NCBI RefSeq assembly: GCF_000935045.1
Contig: NZ_JYKS01000004.1
Coordinates: 124,001-188,000, forward strand
Reading direction: 5' to 3'
Source: Pseudomonas sp. 10-1B
Lineage (GTDB): Bacteria > Pseudomonadota > Gammaproteobacteria > Pseudomonadales > Pseudomonadaceae
DNA length: 64,000 nt
Part shown: one piece after another, positions 8,735-19,045 of the stretch
Layout of the letters: each line of letters opens with the position of its first letter
How positions within the stretch are numbered: position 1 is the first letter of the stretch
Program-made: the position numbers and the translations under genes
Notes under the pieces: model-generated
Told to the model about the DNA's origin: nothing
The model's input: the letters and a program-made list of their open reading frames with translations, nothing else
Database searches by the model: none

Positions 8735-9694
8735 TTGGACCTGCAGTTTCTGGGCACTTCCTCGGGGGTGCCCACAAAAGCCCGCAACGTCAGCGCCACC
8801 GCTGTCATCGAAGCCAGCGGCAAGCAGTGGTACCTGGTCGATTGCGGCGAAGGCACCCAACATCGGCTGCTGCATACTCCACTGTCGGTCCGCGACCTGC
8901 GGGCGATCTTCATCACCCACGTGCACGGCGACCATTGCTTCGGCCTGCCCGGTCTGCTGGCCAGCGCCGGCATGAGCGGCCGCACCCAGCCGCTGGACGT
9001 GGTGCTGCCCTGCGCGCTGCACGACTGGGTACGCCAGGGCCTGCTGGCCAGCGACACGTTCCTGCCGTTCGAATTGCGCCTGCTGGCCGTGGAAGAGCTG
9101 GTCGAATGGCGCAGTGAGAGCCTGCAAGTGACCAGCGTGCAGCTGTCGCACCGGGTGCCGAGCGTCGGCTTCGTGTTCACCGAGCTCAACCCCGAACCGC
9201 GCCTGGACATCCAGCGCCTGGAAGCCGATGGCATACCCCGCGGCCCGTTGTGGGGCGAGCTGGCCAAAGGCCTGACGGTGCAACATGACGGGCAACTGCT
9301 GCATGGCCGCGACTACTTGCGCCCGTCGCGCCCGCCACGACGGGTGATCGTGTGTGGCGACAACGACGACCCCGAGCTGCTGGCCAACGCTGCCCAGGGC
9401 GCCGATGTGCTGGTCCACGAAGCCACCTTCACCCAGGCGGTGGTCGAGCGCACGGGGGTTACCTTCGGCCATAGCACCGCTGCAGCAGTGGCGCGCTTTG
9501 CCCAGAGCGCAGGCGTGCGTAACCTGGTGCTGACGCACTTCAGCGCCCGCTACCAGAACGACCCACGGCGCAGCCCGAGCATCGACAACGTGCGCGACGA
9601 AGCCCTCGCCCACTATGACGGGCAGCTGATTCTGGCGCAGGACCTGCAGCGTTATCACATCGGGCGTGATGGCTGTCTTGAACCGGCCGGATGA
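8735..9694 (+). CDS. rnz: Ribonuclease Z (RNase BN/ElaC family), copy 2, TTG start
   Basis: A second 319-residue RNase Z with the same HVHGDH zinc motif and C-terminal motifs as 3993-4952, almost identical after about residue 40. The start is placed at TTG 8735 because it aligns exactly with the ATG of copy 1 ([19 protein letters not shown]) and has GGAG seven bases upstream; the upstream GTG frame would add ten residues absent from copy 1. Both copies appear intact. The first 130 bases differ mostly by synonymous changes, so the block downstream seems homogenised. Confidence 0.88.
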   Translation: MDLQFLGTSSGVPTKARNVSATAVIEASGKQWYLVDCGEGTQHRLLHTPLSVRDLRAIFITHVHGDHCFGLPGLLASAGMSGRTQPLDVVLPCALHDWVRQGLLASDTFLPFELRLLAVEELVEWRSESLQVTSVQLSHRVPSVGFVFTELNPEPRLDIQRLEADGIPRGPLWGELAKGLTVQHDGQLLHGRDYLRPSRPPRRVIVCGDNDDPELLANAAQGADVLVHEATFTQAVVERTGVTFGHSTAAAVARFAQSAGVRNLVLTHFSARYQNDPRRSPSIDNVRDEALAHYDGQLILAQDLQRYHIGRDGCLEPAG

Positions 9695-9900
9695 ATCGCG
9701 GAGCTTCGCGGGTGAGCCTGAAACCTGCATAGCTCCTGTGGGAGCGGCGGTGCGGTGATCCGATTCACCCGCGAAGAATCCAGCGCCGTGGATGGCACCG
9801 GCGTTGCCGGTGTTCGCGGCTAAAGCCGCTCCCACAGGTATAGCGTTAGCCTGAAACCTGCACAGCACCTGTGGGAGCTGGCTTGCCGGCGATGAGGCCA
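8865..9900. repeat. Near-identical duplicated block, copy 2 (partner 4123-5158)
   Basis: Partner of the block at 4123-5158. It ends inside the REP cluster: after GATGAGGCCA the two sites diverge (TTACAG at copy 1, GCCAAG here). The REP section 9695-9905 contains the same units as 4953-5158. Confidence 0.9.
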
Positions 9901-9945
9901 GCCAAGACAAGACAGTTGCTCCCACAGAAAACCGCGCTCGCCTGA

Positions 9946-11229
9946 TTAGGCCGCCAGGCGCCCGCTGGCAATCGCCTCCGACGCCGCCAGCATCGCCCGC
10001 AGCAACACCGCGCAGCCTGCCGCCAGGTCCTCGGGCGTGGCATTCTCGATCTCGTTATGGCTGATGCCATTCTCGCACGGCACGAAAATCATCCCCGCCG
10101 GCCCCAGCTCGGCCAGGAAGATCGCGTCATGCCCCGCCCCGCTGACAATGTCCATGTGCGCCAGGCCCAGTGCTTGCGCCGACTCGCGTACGGCATCGAC
10201 ACAGCCTTTGTCGAAGTACAGCGCCGGGAAGTCGGCCGTGGGCACCAGTTCGTGGCTCAAACCATGCTTGGCACAGGTCGCCTCGATCACCGCGCGCACA
10301 TCGGCAATCATCGCATCCAGTTGCTCACCCTCCAGATGACGGAAGTCCAGGGTCATGCGCACCTCGCCCGGGATCACGTTGCGTGACCCCGGATACGCCT
10401 GCAGGCACCCCACGGTGCCGCAGGCATGGGGCTGGTGGCCGAGGGCGGTGCGGTTGACCGCTTCCACCACCGCCGCCGCGCCGACCAGGGCGTCCTTGCG
10501 CAGGTGCATGGGCGTGGGGCCGGCATGAGCTTCGACGCCCCTCAAGGTCAGGTCGAACCATTTCTGGCCCAGGGCACCCAGCACCACACCGATGGTCTTG
10601 GCCTGGTCTTCGAGGATCGGCCCCTGCTCGATATGCGCTTCGAAATAGGCCCCCACCGGGTGGCCCAGCACCGCGCGTGGGCCGGCGTAGCCAATGGCGT
10701 TCAACGCCTCGCCGACGCTGACACCTTGGGCATCGCGCTTGGCCAGTGTCTCTTCCAGGGTGAACTTGCCGGCGAACACCCCCGAGCCCATCATGCACGG
10801 GGCAAAGCGCGAGCCTTCTTCGTTGGTCCATACCACCACTTCCAGCGGCGCTTCGGTTTCCACGCCCAGGTCGTTGAGGGTACGGATCACCTCCAGCCCG
10901 GCCATCACCCCGAAGCAGCCATCGAACTTGCCGCCAGTGGGCTGGGTGTCGATGTGGCTGCCGGTCATCACCGGCGGCAGTGCCGGGTTGCGTCCGGGGC
11001 GGCGGGCGAAGATGTTGCCGACGGCGTCGATGCTGACCGTACAACCGGCGGCCTCGCACCACTGCACGAACAGGTCGCGGGCCTGGCGGTCGAGGTCGGT
11101 AAGGGCCAGGCGACAGACGCCACCCTTGGCGGTGGCACCGAGGCGGGCCAGGTCCATCAGGGATTGCCACAGGCGGGTGCTGTCGATGTGGTGGGCGGTG
11201 GTTTTCAGGATGTCTTGGACTGGGGTCAC
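9946..11229 (-). CDS. M20 Zn-dependent N-carbamoyl-beta-alanine/carbamoyl amidohydrolase
   Basis: A 427-residue amidohydrolase of the M20 hydantoinase/carbamoylase group. Metal-site segments GSHIDTQPTGGKFDG and NEEGSRFAP are visible, with later MHLRKDALVGAAAVVEAVN and the terminal GAGHDAIFL. In the pyrimidine pathway this step cleaves N-carbamoyl-beta-alanine to beta-alanine, CO2 and ammonia. The GTG at 11229 has AGGAG six bases upstream; the longer open frame runs back through a REP pair into the transporter and is rejected. It lies downstream of the NCS1 transporter in the same direction. Allantoate amidohydrolase is a homologous alternative. Confidence 0.85.
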   Translation of the reverse strand: MTPVQDILKTTAHHIDSTRLWQSLMDLARLGATAKGGVCRLALTDLDRQARDLFVQWCEAAGCTVSIDAVGNIFARRPGRNPALPPVMTGSHIDTQPTGGKFDGCFGVMAGLEVIRTLNDLGVETEAPLEVVVWTNEEGSRFAPCMMGSGVFAGKFTLEETLAKRDAQGVSVGEALNAIGYAGPRAVLGHPVGAYFEAHIEQGPILEDQAKTIGVVLGALGQKWFDLTLRGVEAHAGPTPMHLRKDALVGAAAVVEAVNRTALGHQPHACGTVGCLQAYPGSRNVIPGEVRMTLDFRHLEGEQLDAMIADVRAVIEATCAKHGLSHELVPTADFPALYFDKGCVDAVRESAQALGLAHMDIVSGAGHDAIFLAELGPAGMIFVPCENGISHNEIENATPEDLAAGCAVLLRAMLAASEAIASGRLAA

Positions 11230-11263
11230 GGGTTTCTCCTTCAGGCTTTTTGTTGTCTGTGCG

Positions 11264-11358
11264 GGCCCTATCGCCGGCAAGCCAGCTCCCACAGGTTCAC
11301 CGCAGGTTTTGAATGCTGTGCAGTACCTGTGGGAGCGGGCGAGCCCGCGAAGAGGCAG
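11264..11358. repeat. REP inverted pair between transporter and amidohydrolase
   Basis: Facing units GCCGGCAAGCCAGCTCCCAC (about 11270-11296) and GTGGGAGCGGGCGAGCCCGC (about 11330-11355). They separate two genes of one transcription direction and may attenuate transcription between them. Confidence 0.85.
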
Positions 11359-11366
11359 ACACGGTC

Positions 11367-12857
11367 TCAGGGCAAAGGCTTGGCCAACCGCGCCGGGCTG
11401 CGCGCCGCCAAACTGGCAAGGACGTAGTACAGTGCCCCACCCAGTAGCGAGCCGGTGAACCAACCGTAGTCGTAGAACCAGCTGAAACTGCTGTTGCCAA
11501 TCGCCATCACGGTCAGCGCCACCGGTAAGGCAAAGGCGGCAAACCCAGCCCAGTTCCACGCCGGATACACGTCGTCGCGGTACAGCCCGGCCAGGTCCAG
11601 CTTCTGCCGGCGGATCAGGAAGTAGTCCACCACCATGATCCCGGCAATCGGCCCCAGCAGGCTGGAGTAGCCCAACAACCAGTTGGAATACACGCTCTCC
11701 AGGCTCAAGTCAGAGACGATCCAGCCCAGCTTCTTCAGCAACTCATGGCCCATCAGCGCCAGGCCGATGAAGCCGGTCAGCCACACCGCCCGGCTGCGCC
11801 CGATCAGGCGTGGGGCGATGTTCTGGAAGTCGTTGGTCGGCGACACGATGTTCGCCGCAGTGTTGGTCGACAGCGTGGCAATCACGATCAGCGCCATGGC
11901 CAGCGCTACCCAGAACGGGCTGTGGATCTTGCCGATCAGGCTGACCGGGTCGGACACCGTCTCGCCTACCAGCGACGCCGAGGCAGCGGTCAGCACCACA
12001 CCCAGCGCGGCGAACAGGAACATGGTCAGCGGCAAGCCGAAGATCTGCCCGAGTATCTGGTCTTTCTGGCTGCGGGCGTAGCGGCTGAAGTCCGGGATGT
12101 TCAGCGACAGCGTGGCCCAGAAGCCGACCATGGCAGTAAGCCCGGCACAGAAATAACTGACCACGCTCGCCCCTTCCGGGCGCTTGGGCGGCTGCGCCAG
12201 CAGTTCGGTCATCGACATGTGTGGCAAGGCCCAGAACAACAGGCCGACACCCACCGCCACCAGCAGCGGTGCCGACAGCGTCTCGAGCCACTTGATCGAC
12301 TCGGCGCCGCGCAACACCACCCACAGGTTCAGGCACCAGAAGATCATGAAGCCGATCACCTCGCCGGTGCCGCCCAAAGCCTTCCAGCCCTCGAACACCG
12401 AGCCGAGGAACAGGTGGATGGCCAGGCCGCCGAACATGGTCTGGATGCCGAACCAGCCGCAGGCGACCACCGCGCGGATCAGGCACGGCACGTTGGAACC
12501 GAGGATGCCGAACGACGAACGCAGCAGCACCGGGAACGGAATGCCGTACTTGGTGCCAGGAAATGCGTTGAGGGTGAGCGGGATCAGCACGATCAGGTTG
12601 GCCAGCAGGATCGCCAGCAAGGCCTCGCCCACGCTGAGGCCGAAATAGGCGGTGAGCACCCCGCCGAGGGTATAGGTGGGCACGCAGATGGACATACCCA
12701 CCCACAGGGCGGTGATGTGCCATTTGTTCCAGGTGCGCTGGTGCACCTTGGTCGGTGCGATGTCGTGGTTGTAGCGCGGGCTGTCGAGGACATCACTGCC
12801 CTCGGACAGCTCGAACAGGCCATTGTGCTCGACCACTTCCGATCTGCTCTGTTGCAT
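11367..12857 (-). CDS. NCS1 family nucleobase/hydantoin:cation symporter
   Basis: A 496-residue integral membrane protein with about 12 hydrophobic segments. The N-terminal part NKWHITALWVGMSICVPTY opens the first helix, as in Mhp1 and other NCS1 carriers; NTAANIVSPTNDF is the typical segment of helix 8. It should import pyrimidines (uracil, thymine) or their reduced derivatives with a cation. GGAGAAGG site before the ATG. It is divergent from dihydropyrimidinase across a 342-base regulatory region, which ties it to the same regulon. Confidence 0.92.
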   Translation of the reverse strand: MQQSRSEVVEHNGLFELSEGSDVLDSPRYNHDIAPTKVHQRTWNKWHITALWVGMSICVPTYTLGGVLTAYFGLSVGEALLAILLANLIVLIPLTLNAFPGTKYGIPFPVLLRSSFGILGSNVPCLIRAVVACGWFGIQTMFGGLAIHLFLGSVFEGWKALGGTGEVIGFMIFWCLNLWVVLRGAESIKWLETLSAPLLVAVGVGLLFWALPHMSMTELLAQPPKRPEGASVVSYFCAGLTAMVGFWATLSLNIPDFSRYARSQKDQILGQIFGLPLTMFLFAALGVVLTAASASLVGETVSDPVSLIGKIHSPFWVALAMALIVIATLSTNTAANIVSPTNDFQNIAPRLIGRSRAVWLTGFIGLALMGHELLKKLGWIVSDLSLESVYSNWLLGYSSLLGPIAGIMVVDYFLIRRQKLDLAGLYRDDVYPAWNWAGFAAFALPVALTVMAIGNSSFSWFYDYGWFTGSLLGGALYYVLASLAARSPARLAKPLP

Positions 12858-14639
<1,782 letters not shown>

Positions 14640-14655
14640 GGCCATTGGGGCTGCT

Positions 14656-14762
14656 GCGCAGCCCATCGCCGGCAAGCCAGCTCCCACCTCGACCGCGCTG
14701 TTTTCAAGGTCGGTGCAGTACCTGTGGGAGCTGGCTTGCCGGCGATTGGGGCGCAGAGCGCC
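14656..14762. repeat. REP inverted pair between dihydropyrimidinase and pydX
   Basis: Facing units GCCGGCAAGCCAGCTCCCAC and GTGGGAGCTGGCTTGCCGGC separated by about 30 bases. They sit inside the presumed operon. Confidence 0.85.
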
Positions 14763-14801
14763 CCCATTCCAAGCCAAATATAAGAACGAGAGGCTACAAC
14801 C

Positions 14802-16169
14802 GTGATCGATGCCCTGAACCACTTGCCGCGCCCCCGGGCCGGCGCCGACCAGTTGGCCGAGCGCTTCAGCGACCTGGCCCCACCCCTCACCGCCCGCCAG
14901 GCCGCCGTCGAAAGCGCGCGCTGCCTGTACTGCTACGACGCCCCCTGCGTCAACGCCTGCCCAAGCGACATCGACATCCCGTCGTTCATCCACCGCATCA
15001 GCGACGAGAACCTGCAAGGCGCCGCCGAGCGCATCCTCTCGGCCAACATCCTCGGCGGCAGCTGTGCCCGCGTCTGTCCCACCGAAATCCTCTGCCAGCA
15101 AGCCTGCGTGCGCAACAACGCCGAAGAATGTGCACCAGTACTGATCGGCCAGTTGCAGCGCTACGCCGTGGACAATGCCCAGTTCAGCGAACACCCGTTC
15201 AAACGCTCCCCCGCCACCGGCAAACGCATCGCCGTGGTCGGTGCCGGCCCTGCCGGGCTGTCCTGCGCCCATCGCCTGGCCATGCACGGGCACGAGGTGG
15301 TGGTATTCGAGGCCTGTGACAAGGCCGGTGGCCTCAACGAGTACGGCATCGCCCGCTACAAACTGGTGGACGACTACGCCCAGCGTGAAGTGGAGTTCCT
15401 GCTCGGCATTGGCGGTATCGAAATTCGCCACGGTCAGCGCCTGGGCAGCAACCTCAGCCTGGGCGAACTGCGCGACCAATACGACGCGGTGTTCCTCGGC
15501 CTCGGCCTGAATGCCGTGCGCCAGCTGGGCCTACCCGATGAAGAAGCACCCGGCCTGCTCGCCGCCACCGAGTACATCCGTGAACTGCGCCAGGCCGATG
15601 ACCTGAGCCAACTGCCACTGGCCGACCGCTGCCTGGTGATCGGTGCCGGCAACACTGCCATCGACATGGCCGTGCAGATGAGCCGCCTGGGCGCCCGCGA
15701 CGTCAACCTGGTGTACCGTCGCGGCCACGCCGACATGGGTGCCACCGGCCACGAGCAGGACATCGCCAAGGCCAACCAGGTACGCCTGCACACCTGGGCC
15801 CGCCCCGACGCCGTGCTGCTGGACGACACCGGCAAGGTGCGCGGCATGCGCTTTGCCCGTACCGAACTGGCGGACGGCCGCCTGCGCGACACCGGCGAAA
15901 CCTTCGAGCTGGCCGCCGATGCCATCTTCAAGGCCATCGGCCAGCGCTTCGACGACACCAGCCTCGGCGACCCGCTGGCCGCACAACTGGCCCGCGACGG
16001 CGAACGCATCCGCGTCGACGAACACCTGCGCACCAGCCTGCCGGGCGTATATGCCGGTGGCGACTGCACCGCTCTGGGCCAGGACCTCACCGTCCAGGCC
16101 GTGCAACACGGCAAGCTGGCCGCCGAAGCCATCCATGCCCAACTCATGCTCAACGTGGAGGCAGCGTAA
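14802..16169 (+). CDS. pydX: NAD(P)-dependent dihydropyrimidine dehydrogenase subunit PydX (GltD-like)
   Basis: A 455-residue electron-input subunit. The N-terminal domain has eight cysteines in two clusters (C41, C44, C49, C53 and C88, C92, C98, C102) for two [4Fe-4S] centres, then an FAD-binding GAGPAG (147-152) and a second Rossmann motif GAGNTAID (about 282-289) for NAD(P)H, and a C-terminal GGDCTALGQDLTVQA FAD site. It passes electrons to PydA to reduce uracil or thymine. GTG start after GAGAGG. PydA begins at the very next base, indicating coupled translation. Confidence 0.93.
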   Translation: MIDALNHLPRPRAGADQLAERFSDLAPPLTARQAAVESARCLYCYDAPCVNACPSDIDIPSFIHRISDENLQGAAERILSANILGGSCARVCPTEILCQQACVRNNAEECAPVLIGQLQRYAVDNAQFSEHPFKRSPATGKRIAVVGAGPAGLSCAHRLAMHGHEVVVFEACDKAGGLNEYGIARYKLVDDYAQREVEFLLGIGGIEIRHGQRLGSNLSLGELRDQYDAVFLGLGLNAVRQLGLPDEEAPGLLAATEYIRELRQADDLSQLPLADRCLVIGAGNTAIDMAVQMSRLGARDVNLVYRRGHADMGATGHEQDIAKANQVRLHTWARPDAVLLDDTGKVRGMRFARTELADGRLRDTGETFELAADAIFKAIGQRFDDTSLGDPLAAQLARDGERIRVDEHLRTSLPGVYAGGDCTALGQDLTVQAVQHGKLAAEAIHAQLMLNVEAA

Positions 16170-17444
16170 ATGGCCGACCTGTCCATCGATTTTGCCGGTA
16201 TCAAGGCACCCAACCCCTTCTGGCTGGCCTCCGCACCGCCAACCGACAAGGCCTATAACGTGGTCCGCGCCTTCGAGGCCGGCTGGGGCGGCGTGGTCTG
16301 GAAAACCCTGGGCGAGGACCCAGCGGCGGTCAACGTGTCGTCGCGCTACTCGGCGCACTACGGTGCCAACCGCCAGGTGCAGGGCATCAACAATATCGAA
16401 CTGATCACCGACCGCTCACTGGAAATCAACCTGCGCGAAATCACCCAGGTGAAGAAGGACTGGCCCGACCGCGCGCTGGTGGTGTCGCTGATGGTGCCGT
16501 GCGTGGAGGATTCGTGGAAGTTCATCCTGCCGCTGGTGGAAGCCACCGGTGCCGATGGCATCGAACTGAACTTCGGCTGCCCGCACGGCATGCCCGAACG
16601 CGGCATGGGGGCGGCAGTCGGCCAGGTGCCGGAATACGTGGAAATGGTCACCCGCTGGTGCAAGACGTACTGCTCGCTGCCGGTGATCGTCAAGCTCACA
16701 CCGAACATCACCGACATCCGCCAGTCGGCCCGCGCCGCACACCGGGGCGGGGCCGATGCGGTGTCGCTGATCAACACCATCAACTCGATCACCAGCGTCG
16801 ACCTCGACCGCATGGTGGCCCACCCCATCGTCGGTGACCAGAGCACCCACGGCGGTTATTGCGGTTCGGCGGTGAAGCCGATTGCCCTGAACATGGTGGC
16901 GGAAATCGCTCGCGACCCGGAAACGCGTGGCTTGCCGATTTGTGGCATTGGTGGCATCGGCAGCTGGCGTGACGCCGCCGAGTTCATGGCCCTGGGCAGT
17001 GGTGCGGTGCAGGTGTGCACGGCGGCGATGCTGCATGGCTTCCGCATTGTCGAAGATATGAAGGACGGCCTGGCACGCTGGATGGACCAGCACGGGCACC
17101 GCACTATCGAGGCGTTTCGTGGGCAGGCGGTGGGGCATACCACCGACTGGAAGTACCTGGACATCAACTACAAGTCTGTGGCGCACATCGACCAGGCGGC
17201 CTGCATTGGCTGCGGGCGCTGCCACATTGCCTGCGAGGACACTTCGCACCAGGCCATTGCCAGCACGCTGAAAGCTGACGGCACGCATGCCTACAGCGTG
17301 ATCGAGGAGGAATGCGTGGGCTGCAACCTGTGCCAGATCACCTGCCCGGTGGAGAACTGCATCGACATGCAGGCGCAGGATACCGGCAAGCCGTACCTGA
17401 ACTGGACGCAGGACCCGCGCAACCCCTACCGCGAAGCCAGCTGA
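16170..17444 (+). CDS. pydA: Dihydropyrimidine dehydrogenase catalytic subunit PydA (PreA)
   Basis: A 424-residue FMN enzyme of the dihydroorotate dehydrogenase superfamily (TIM barrel about 1-310) with a C-terminal ferredoxin domain: CIGCGRCHIAC and CVGCNLCQITCP supply two [4Fe-4S] clusters. The substrate loop GCPHGMPERGMGAAVGQ is recognisable. It catalyses the first, reductive step of uracil/thymine breakdown together with PydX. In this loop the position of the mammalian general-acid cysteine (GLACGQ) is valine, as I recall for bacterial PreA. No gap to pydX. Ends before a 45-base inverted repeat. Confidence 0.93.
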   Translation: MADLSIDFAGIKAPNPFWLASAPPTDKAYNVVRAFEAGWGGVVWKTLGEDPAAVNVSSRYSAHYGANRQVQGINNIELITDRSLEINLREITQVKKDWPDRALVVSLMVPCVEDSWKFILPLVEATGADGIELNFGCPHGMPERGMGAAVGQVPEYVEMVTRWCKTYCSLPVIVKLTPNITDIRQSARAAHRGGADAVSLINTINSITSVDLDRMVAHPIVGDQSTHGGYCGSAVKPIALNMVAEIARDPETRGLPICGIGGIGSWRDAAEFMALGSGAVQVCTAAMLHGFRIVEDMKDGLARWMDQHGHRTIEAFRGQAVGHTTDWKYLDINYKSVAHIDQAACIGCGRCHIACEDTSHQAIASTLKADGTHAYSVIEEECVGCNLCQITCPVENCIDMQAQDTGKPYLNWTQDPRNPYREAS

Positions 17445-17450
17445 AGTAAT

Positions 17451-17570
17451 TGGGTCCGCTGCGCGGCCCTTCGCGGGCTTGCCCGCTCCCACAGGATCGC
17501 TGTCGCCCTCAAGAACGGCGCGGTACCTGTGGGAGCGGGCAAGCCCGCGAAGGGCCGCGCAGCGGACCCA
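17451..17570. terminator. 45-base perfect inverted REP repeat (bidirectional terminator-like)
   Basis: Left arm 17451-17495 and right arm 17526-17570 are perfectly complementary over 45 bases, with 30 bases between. Each arm contains a full REP (GCGGGCTTGCCCGCTCCCAC) extended by GGGTCCGCTGCGCGGCCC. It lies between the convergent pydA and TetR genes and could end transcription from both sides. There is no T-tract. Confidence 0.75.
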
Positions 17571-17579
17571 TCGGTCAGA

Positions 17580-18200
17580 TCAAGGCTCCAGGCCAATCCC
17601 CCGCAAGATCACACTGGTCACCGTCTGCACCGCACTCTCGAACGCCATGTCCGACAGCACTTCGCCGCCATTGAGCAACTGCACCTGGTAGCCAAAGTCG
17701 GCATAGTGCTGGGTAGAAGCCCAGATCATGTACAGCAGCGCCGACGGCTCCACCGGCAGAATGCGCCCCTCCTCCACCCAGCGGCGGATCTTGGCTTCCT
17801 TCAGTTTGGCCCAGGGCACCAGGCTTTCATCCAGGTTAATCCCCAGCACCGGCGCGCCGTGCAGCATCTCTTCGGCCCAGATCTTCGAACCCAGCGGCCG
17901 CGAGCGCGAATGGCCCATCTTTGCCCGGATGTAACTGGTCAGCACCACACGCGGGTCGTCGAAGTTCTCGAAGCACAGCGCGTCCTGCTTCCACACATCC
18001 AGCAGGTCCTGCAGCACCGCGCGGAACAGCTCGTCCTTGGTGCTGAAGTAATAATGCAGGTTGGAGCGCGGCAACTCGGCCTGCTCGGCGATATCACCCA
18101 TGGAGGTGGCGCCATAACCCTTCTCGGCGAACACCTTTTCCGCCGCGTGCAGGATCTTCTCGATATTGCGCCGACGGATTTCGATCTTGTGGTTGGCCAT
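17580..18200 (-). CDS. TetR-family regulator, likely of the pyrimidine genes
   Basis: About 206 residues. The N-terminal helix-turn-helix is clear: IEKILHAAEKVFAEKGYGAT, then IAEQAELPRSNLHYYF. The C-terminal ligand domain (TSYIRAKMGHSRSRPLGSKIW...HGAPVLG) resembles RutR-type uracil/thymine sensors. I place the start at ATG 18200 (MANHKIEIRR); a GTG at 18218 would add six residues, and neither start has a strong ribosome site. Convergent with pydA. Regulation of the pyd genes is inferred from proximity and subfamily resemblance. Confidence 0.8.
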   Translation of the reverse strand: MANHKIEIRRRNIEKILHAAEKVFAEKGYGATSMGDIAEQAELPRSNLHYYFSTKDELFRAVLQDLLDVWKQDALCFENFDDPRVVLTSYIRAKMGHSRSRPLGSKIWAEEMLHGAPVLGINLDESLVPWAKLKEAKIRRWVEEGRILPVEPSALLYMIWASTQHYADFGYQVQLLNGGEVLSDMAFESAVQTVTSVILRGIGLEP

Positions 18201-18337
18201 CAGGCTTGGGCCGCCCACACCGCCCGTTCATTGAACTCGATATTGTCAATCTGCCGATCAGTACCGCGAATGCCCATGTTTGCTCCGTGCTGAATGGTGT
18301 TTGCCCTAGTCTACTCCGGTCATTTCAGACTTTTACA

Positions 18338-18625
18338 TCAGGCGGCTTGAAACAACCGGGTAATCACAGGCTGCTGGCGGTGACGCGCCTGCCAGATATC
18401 GTAGTCGGCCTGGATAGCCAACCACAGACGGGCGGTACTGATGCCCGCCATCTCCAGCCGCAACGCCAGGTCCGGAGACATCGCCGCACGGCCATGCAGC
18501 ACTCGCGAAAGCGCTTCGCGGGAGAACCCAAGGTGCGATGCGAAGGCCTTCACCGTCAGGCCTAGCGCTGGCAGAACATCCTCGCGCAAAGCCTCGCCCG
18601 GGTGTGGCGGATTATGCAAAGGCAT
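18338..18625 (-). CDS. higA: HigA-type antitoxin (XRE helix-turn-helix)
   Basis: A 95-residue protein: MPLHNPPHPGEALREDVLPALGLTV followed by the HTH segment FASHLGFSREALSRVLHGR and LALRLEMA, the standard HigA/VapI form. It should bind HigB and repress its own operon. It starts 15 bases after the toxin stop, the toxin-first order typical of higBA loci. GGAGAG (revcomp of CTCTCC) precedes the ATG. Confidence 0.92.
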   Translation of the reverse strand: MPLHNPPHPGEALREDVLPALGLTVKAFASHLGFSREALSRVLHGRAAMSPDLALRLEMAGISTARLWLAIQADYDIWQARHRQQPVITRLFQAA

Positions 18626-18640
18626 GATCAGCTCTCCTTT

Positions 18641-18919
18641 TCAGTGATAATCAAGGTAATCGACCAGTTCGACATCCGAACCCACGAAACGAAAGACCAG
18701 CCTCCAGTTGCCTGACACACTGACTGACCAGAAGTCTGATAAGTCACCCTTGAGCGGATGCAACTGCCAGCCCGGTACGCTCAAGTCCTGTGCAGCCATG
18801 GCACGATCGAGAAACTGCAATTGTCGTTTCAAGCGCTTCGCATGGGAGGCCTGGATCGCTCGGGTATTGCCCGTTTCATGAAAGATTCGCAGTCCCTTGT
18901 GTCGAAAACTGATGATCAT
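18641..18919 (-). CDS. higB: HigB-type toxin (RelE superfamily mRNA interferase)
   Basis: A 92-residue basic protein beginning MIISFRHKGLRIFHETGNTR, with the RelE/HigB pattern HAKRLKRQLQFLD, LHPLKGDLSDFWSVSVSGNWRLVF and the terminal VELVDYLDYH. HigB toxins cleave mRNA on the ribosome. The ATG at 18919 is used because family members start at this methionine; the frame extends 16 codons further without need. The operator-like dyads at 18956-19012 lie directly upstream. Confidence 0.9.
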   Translation of the reverse strand: MIISFRHKGLRIFHETGNTRAIQASHAKRLKRQLQFLDRAMAAQDLSVPGWQLHPLKGDLSDFWSVSVSGNWRLVFRFVGSDVELVDYLDYH

Positions 18920-18955
18920 GGGTAGCTCGCCGCGTCCATTTGGGAGACGGGCGCA

Positions 18956-19012
18956 GTGTGACCCCATGCATCACACGAAGCAAAGTATCATATGTGACGT
19001 TATGCGTCACAT
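18956..19012. promoter_or_regulatory. Double palindromic operator of higBA
   Basis: Perfect dyad ATGTGACG-TTATG-CGTCACAT at 18992-19012, and a related dyad GTGTGA-N9-TCACAC at 18956-18976. Both carry the word ATGCRTCACAY; centres are about 36 bases apart. The position just upstream of higB fits autorepression by HigA or the HigBA complex. Confidence 0.7.
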
Positions 19013-19045
19013 GTTGATTGCGACCGGAATGCCTTCGCTCGCCCC

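Noticed and set aside
9946-11559. Extended N-terminus for the M20 amidohydrolase
   Set aside because: The extra 110 codons run through a REP pair into the transporter gene; a GTG with a good AGGAG site at 11229 matches the expected family start.
18219-18337. Promoter motif between the TetR gene and higA
   Set aside because: Short spacer with no convincing -35/-10 pair or dyad that I could support.
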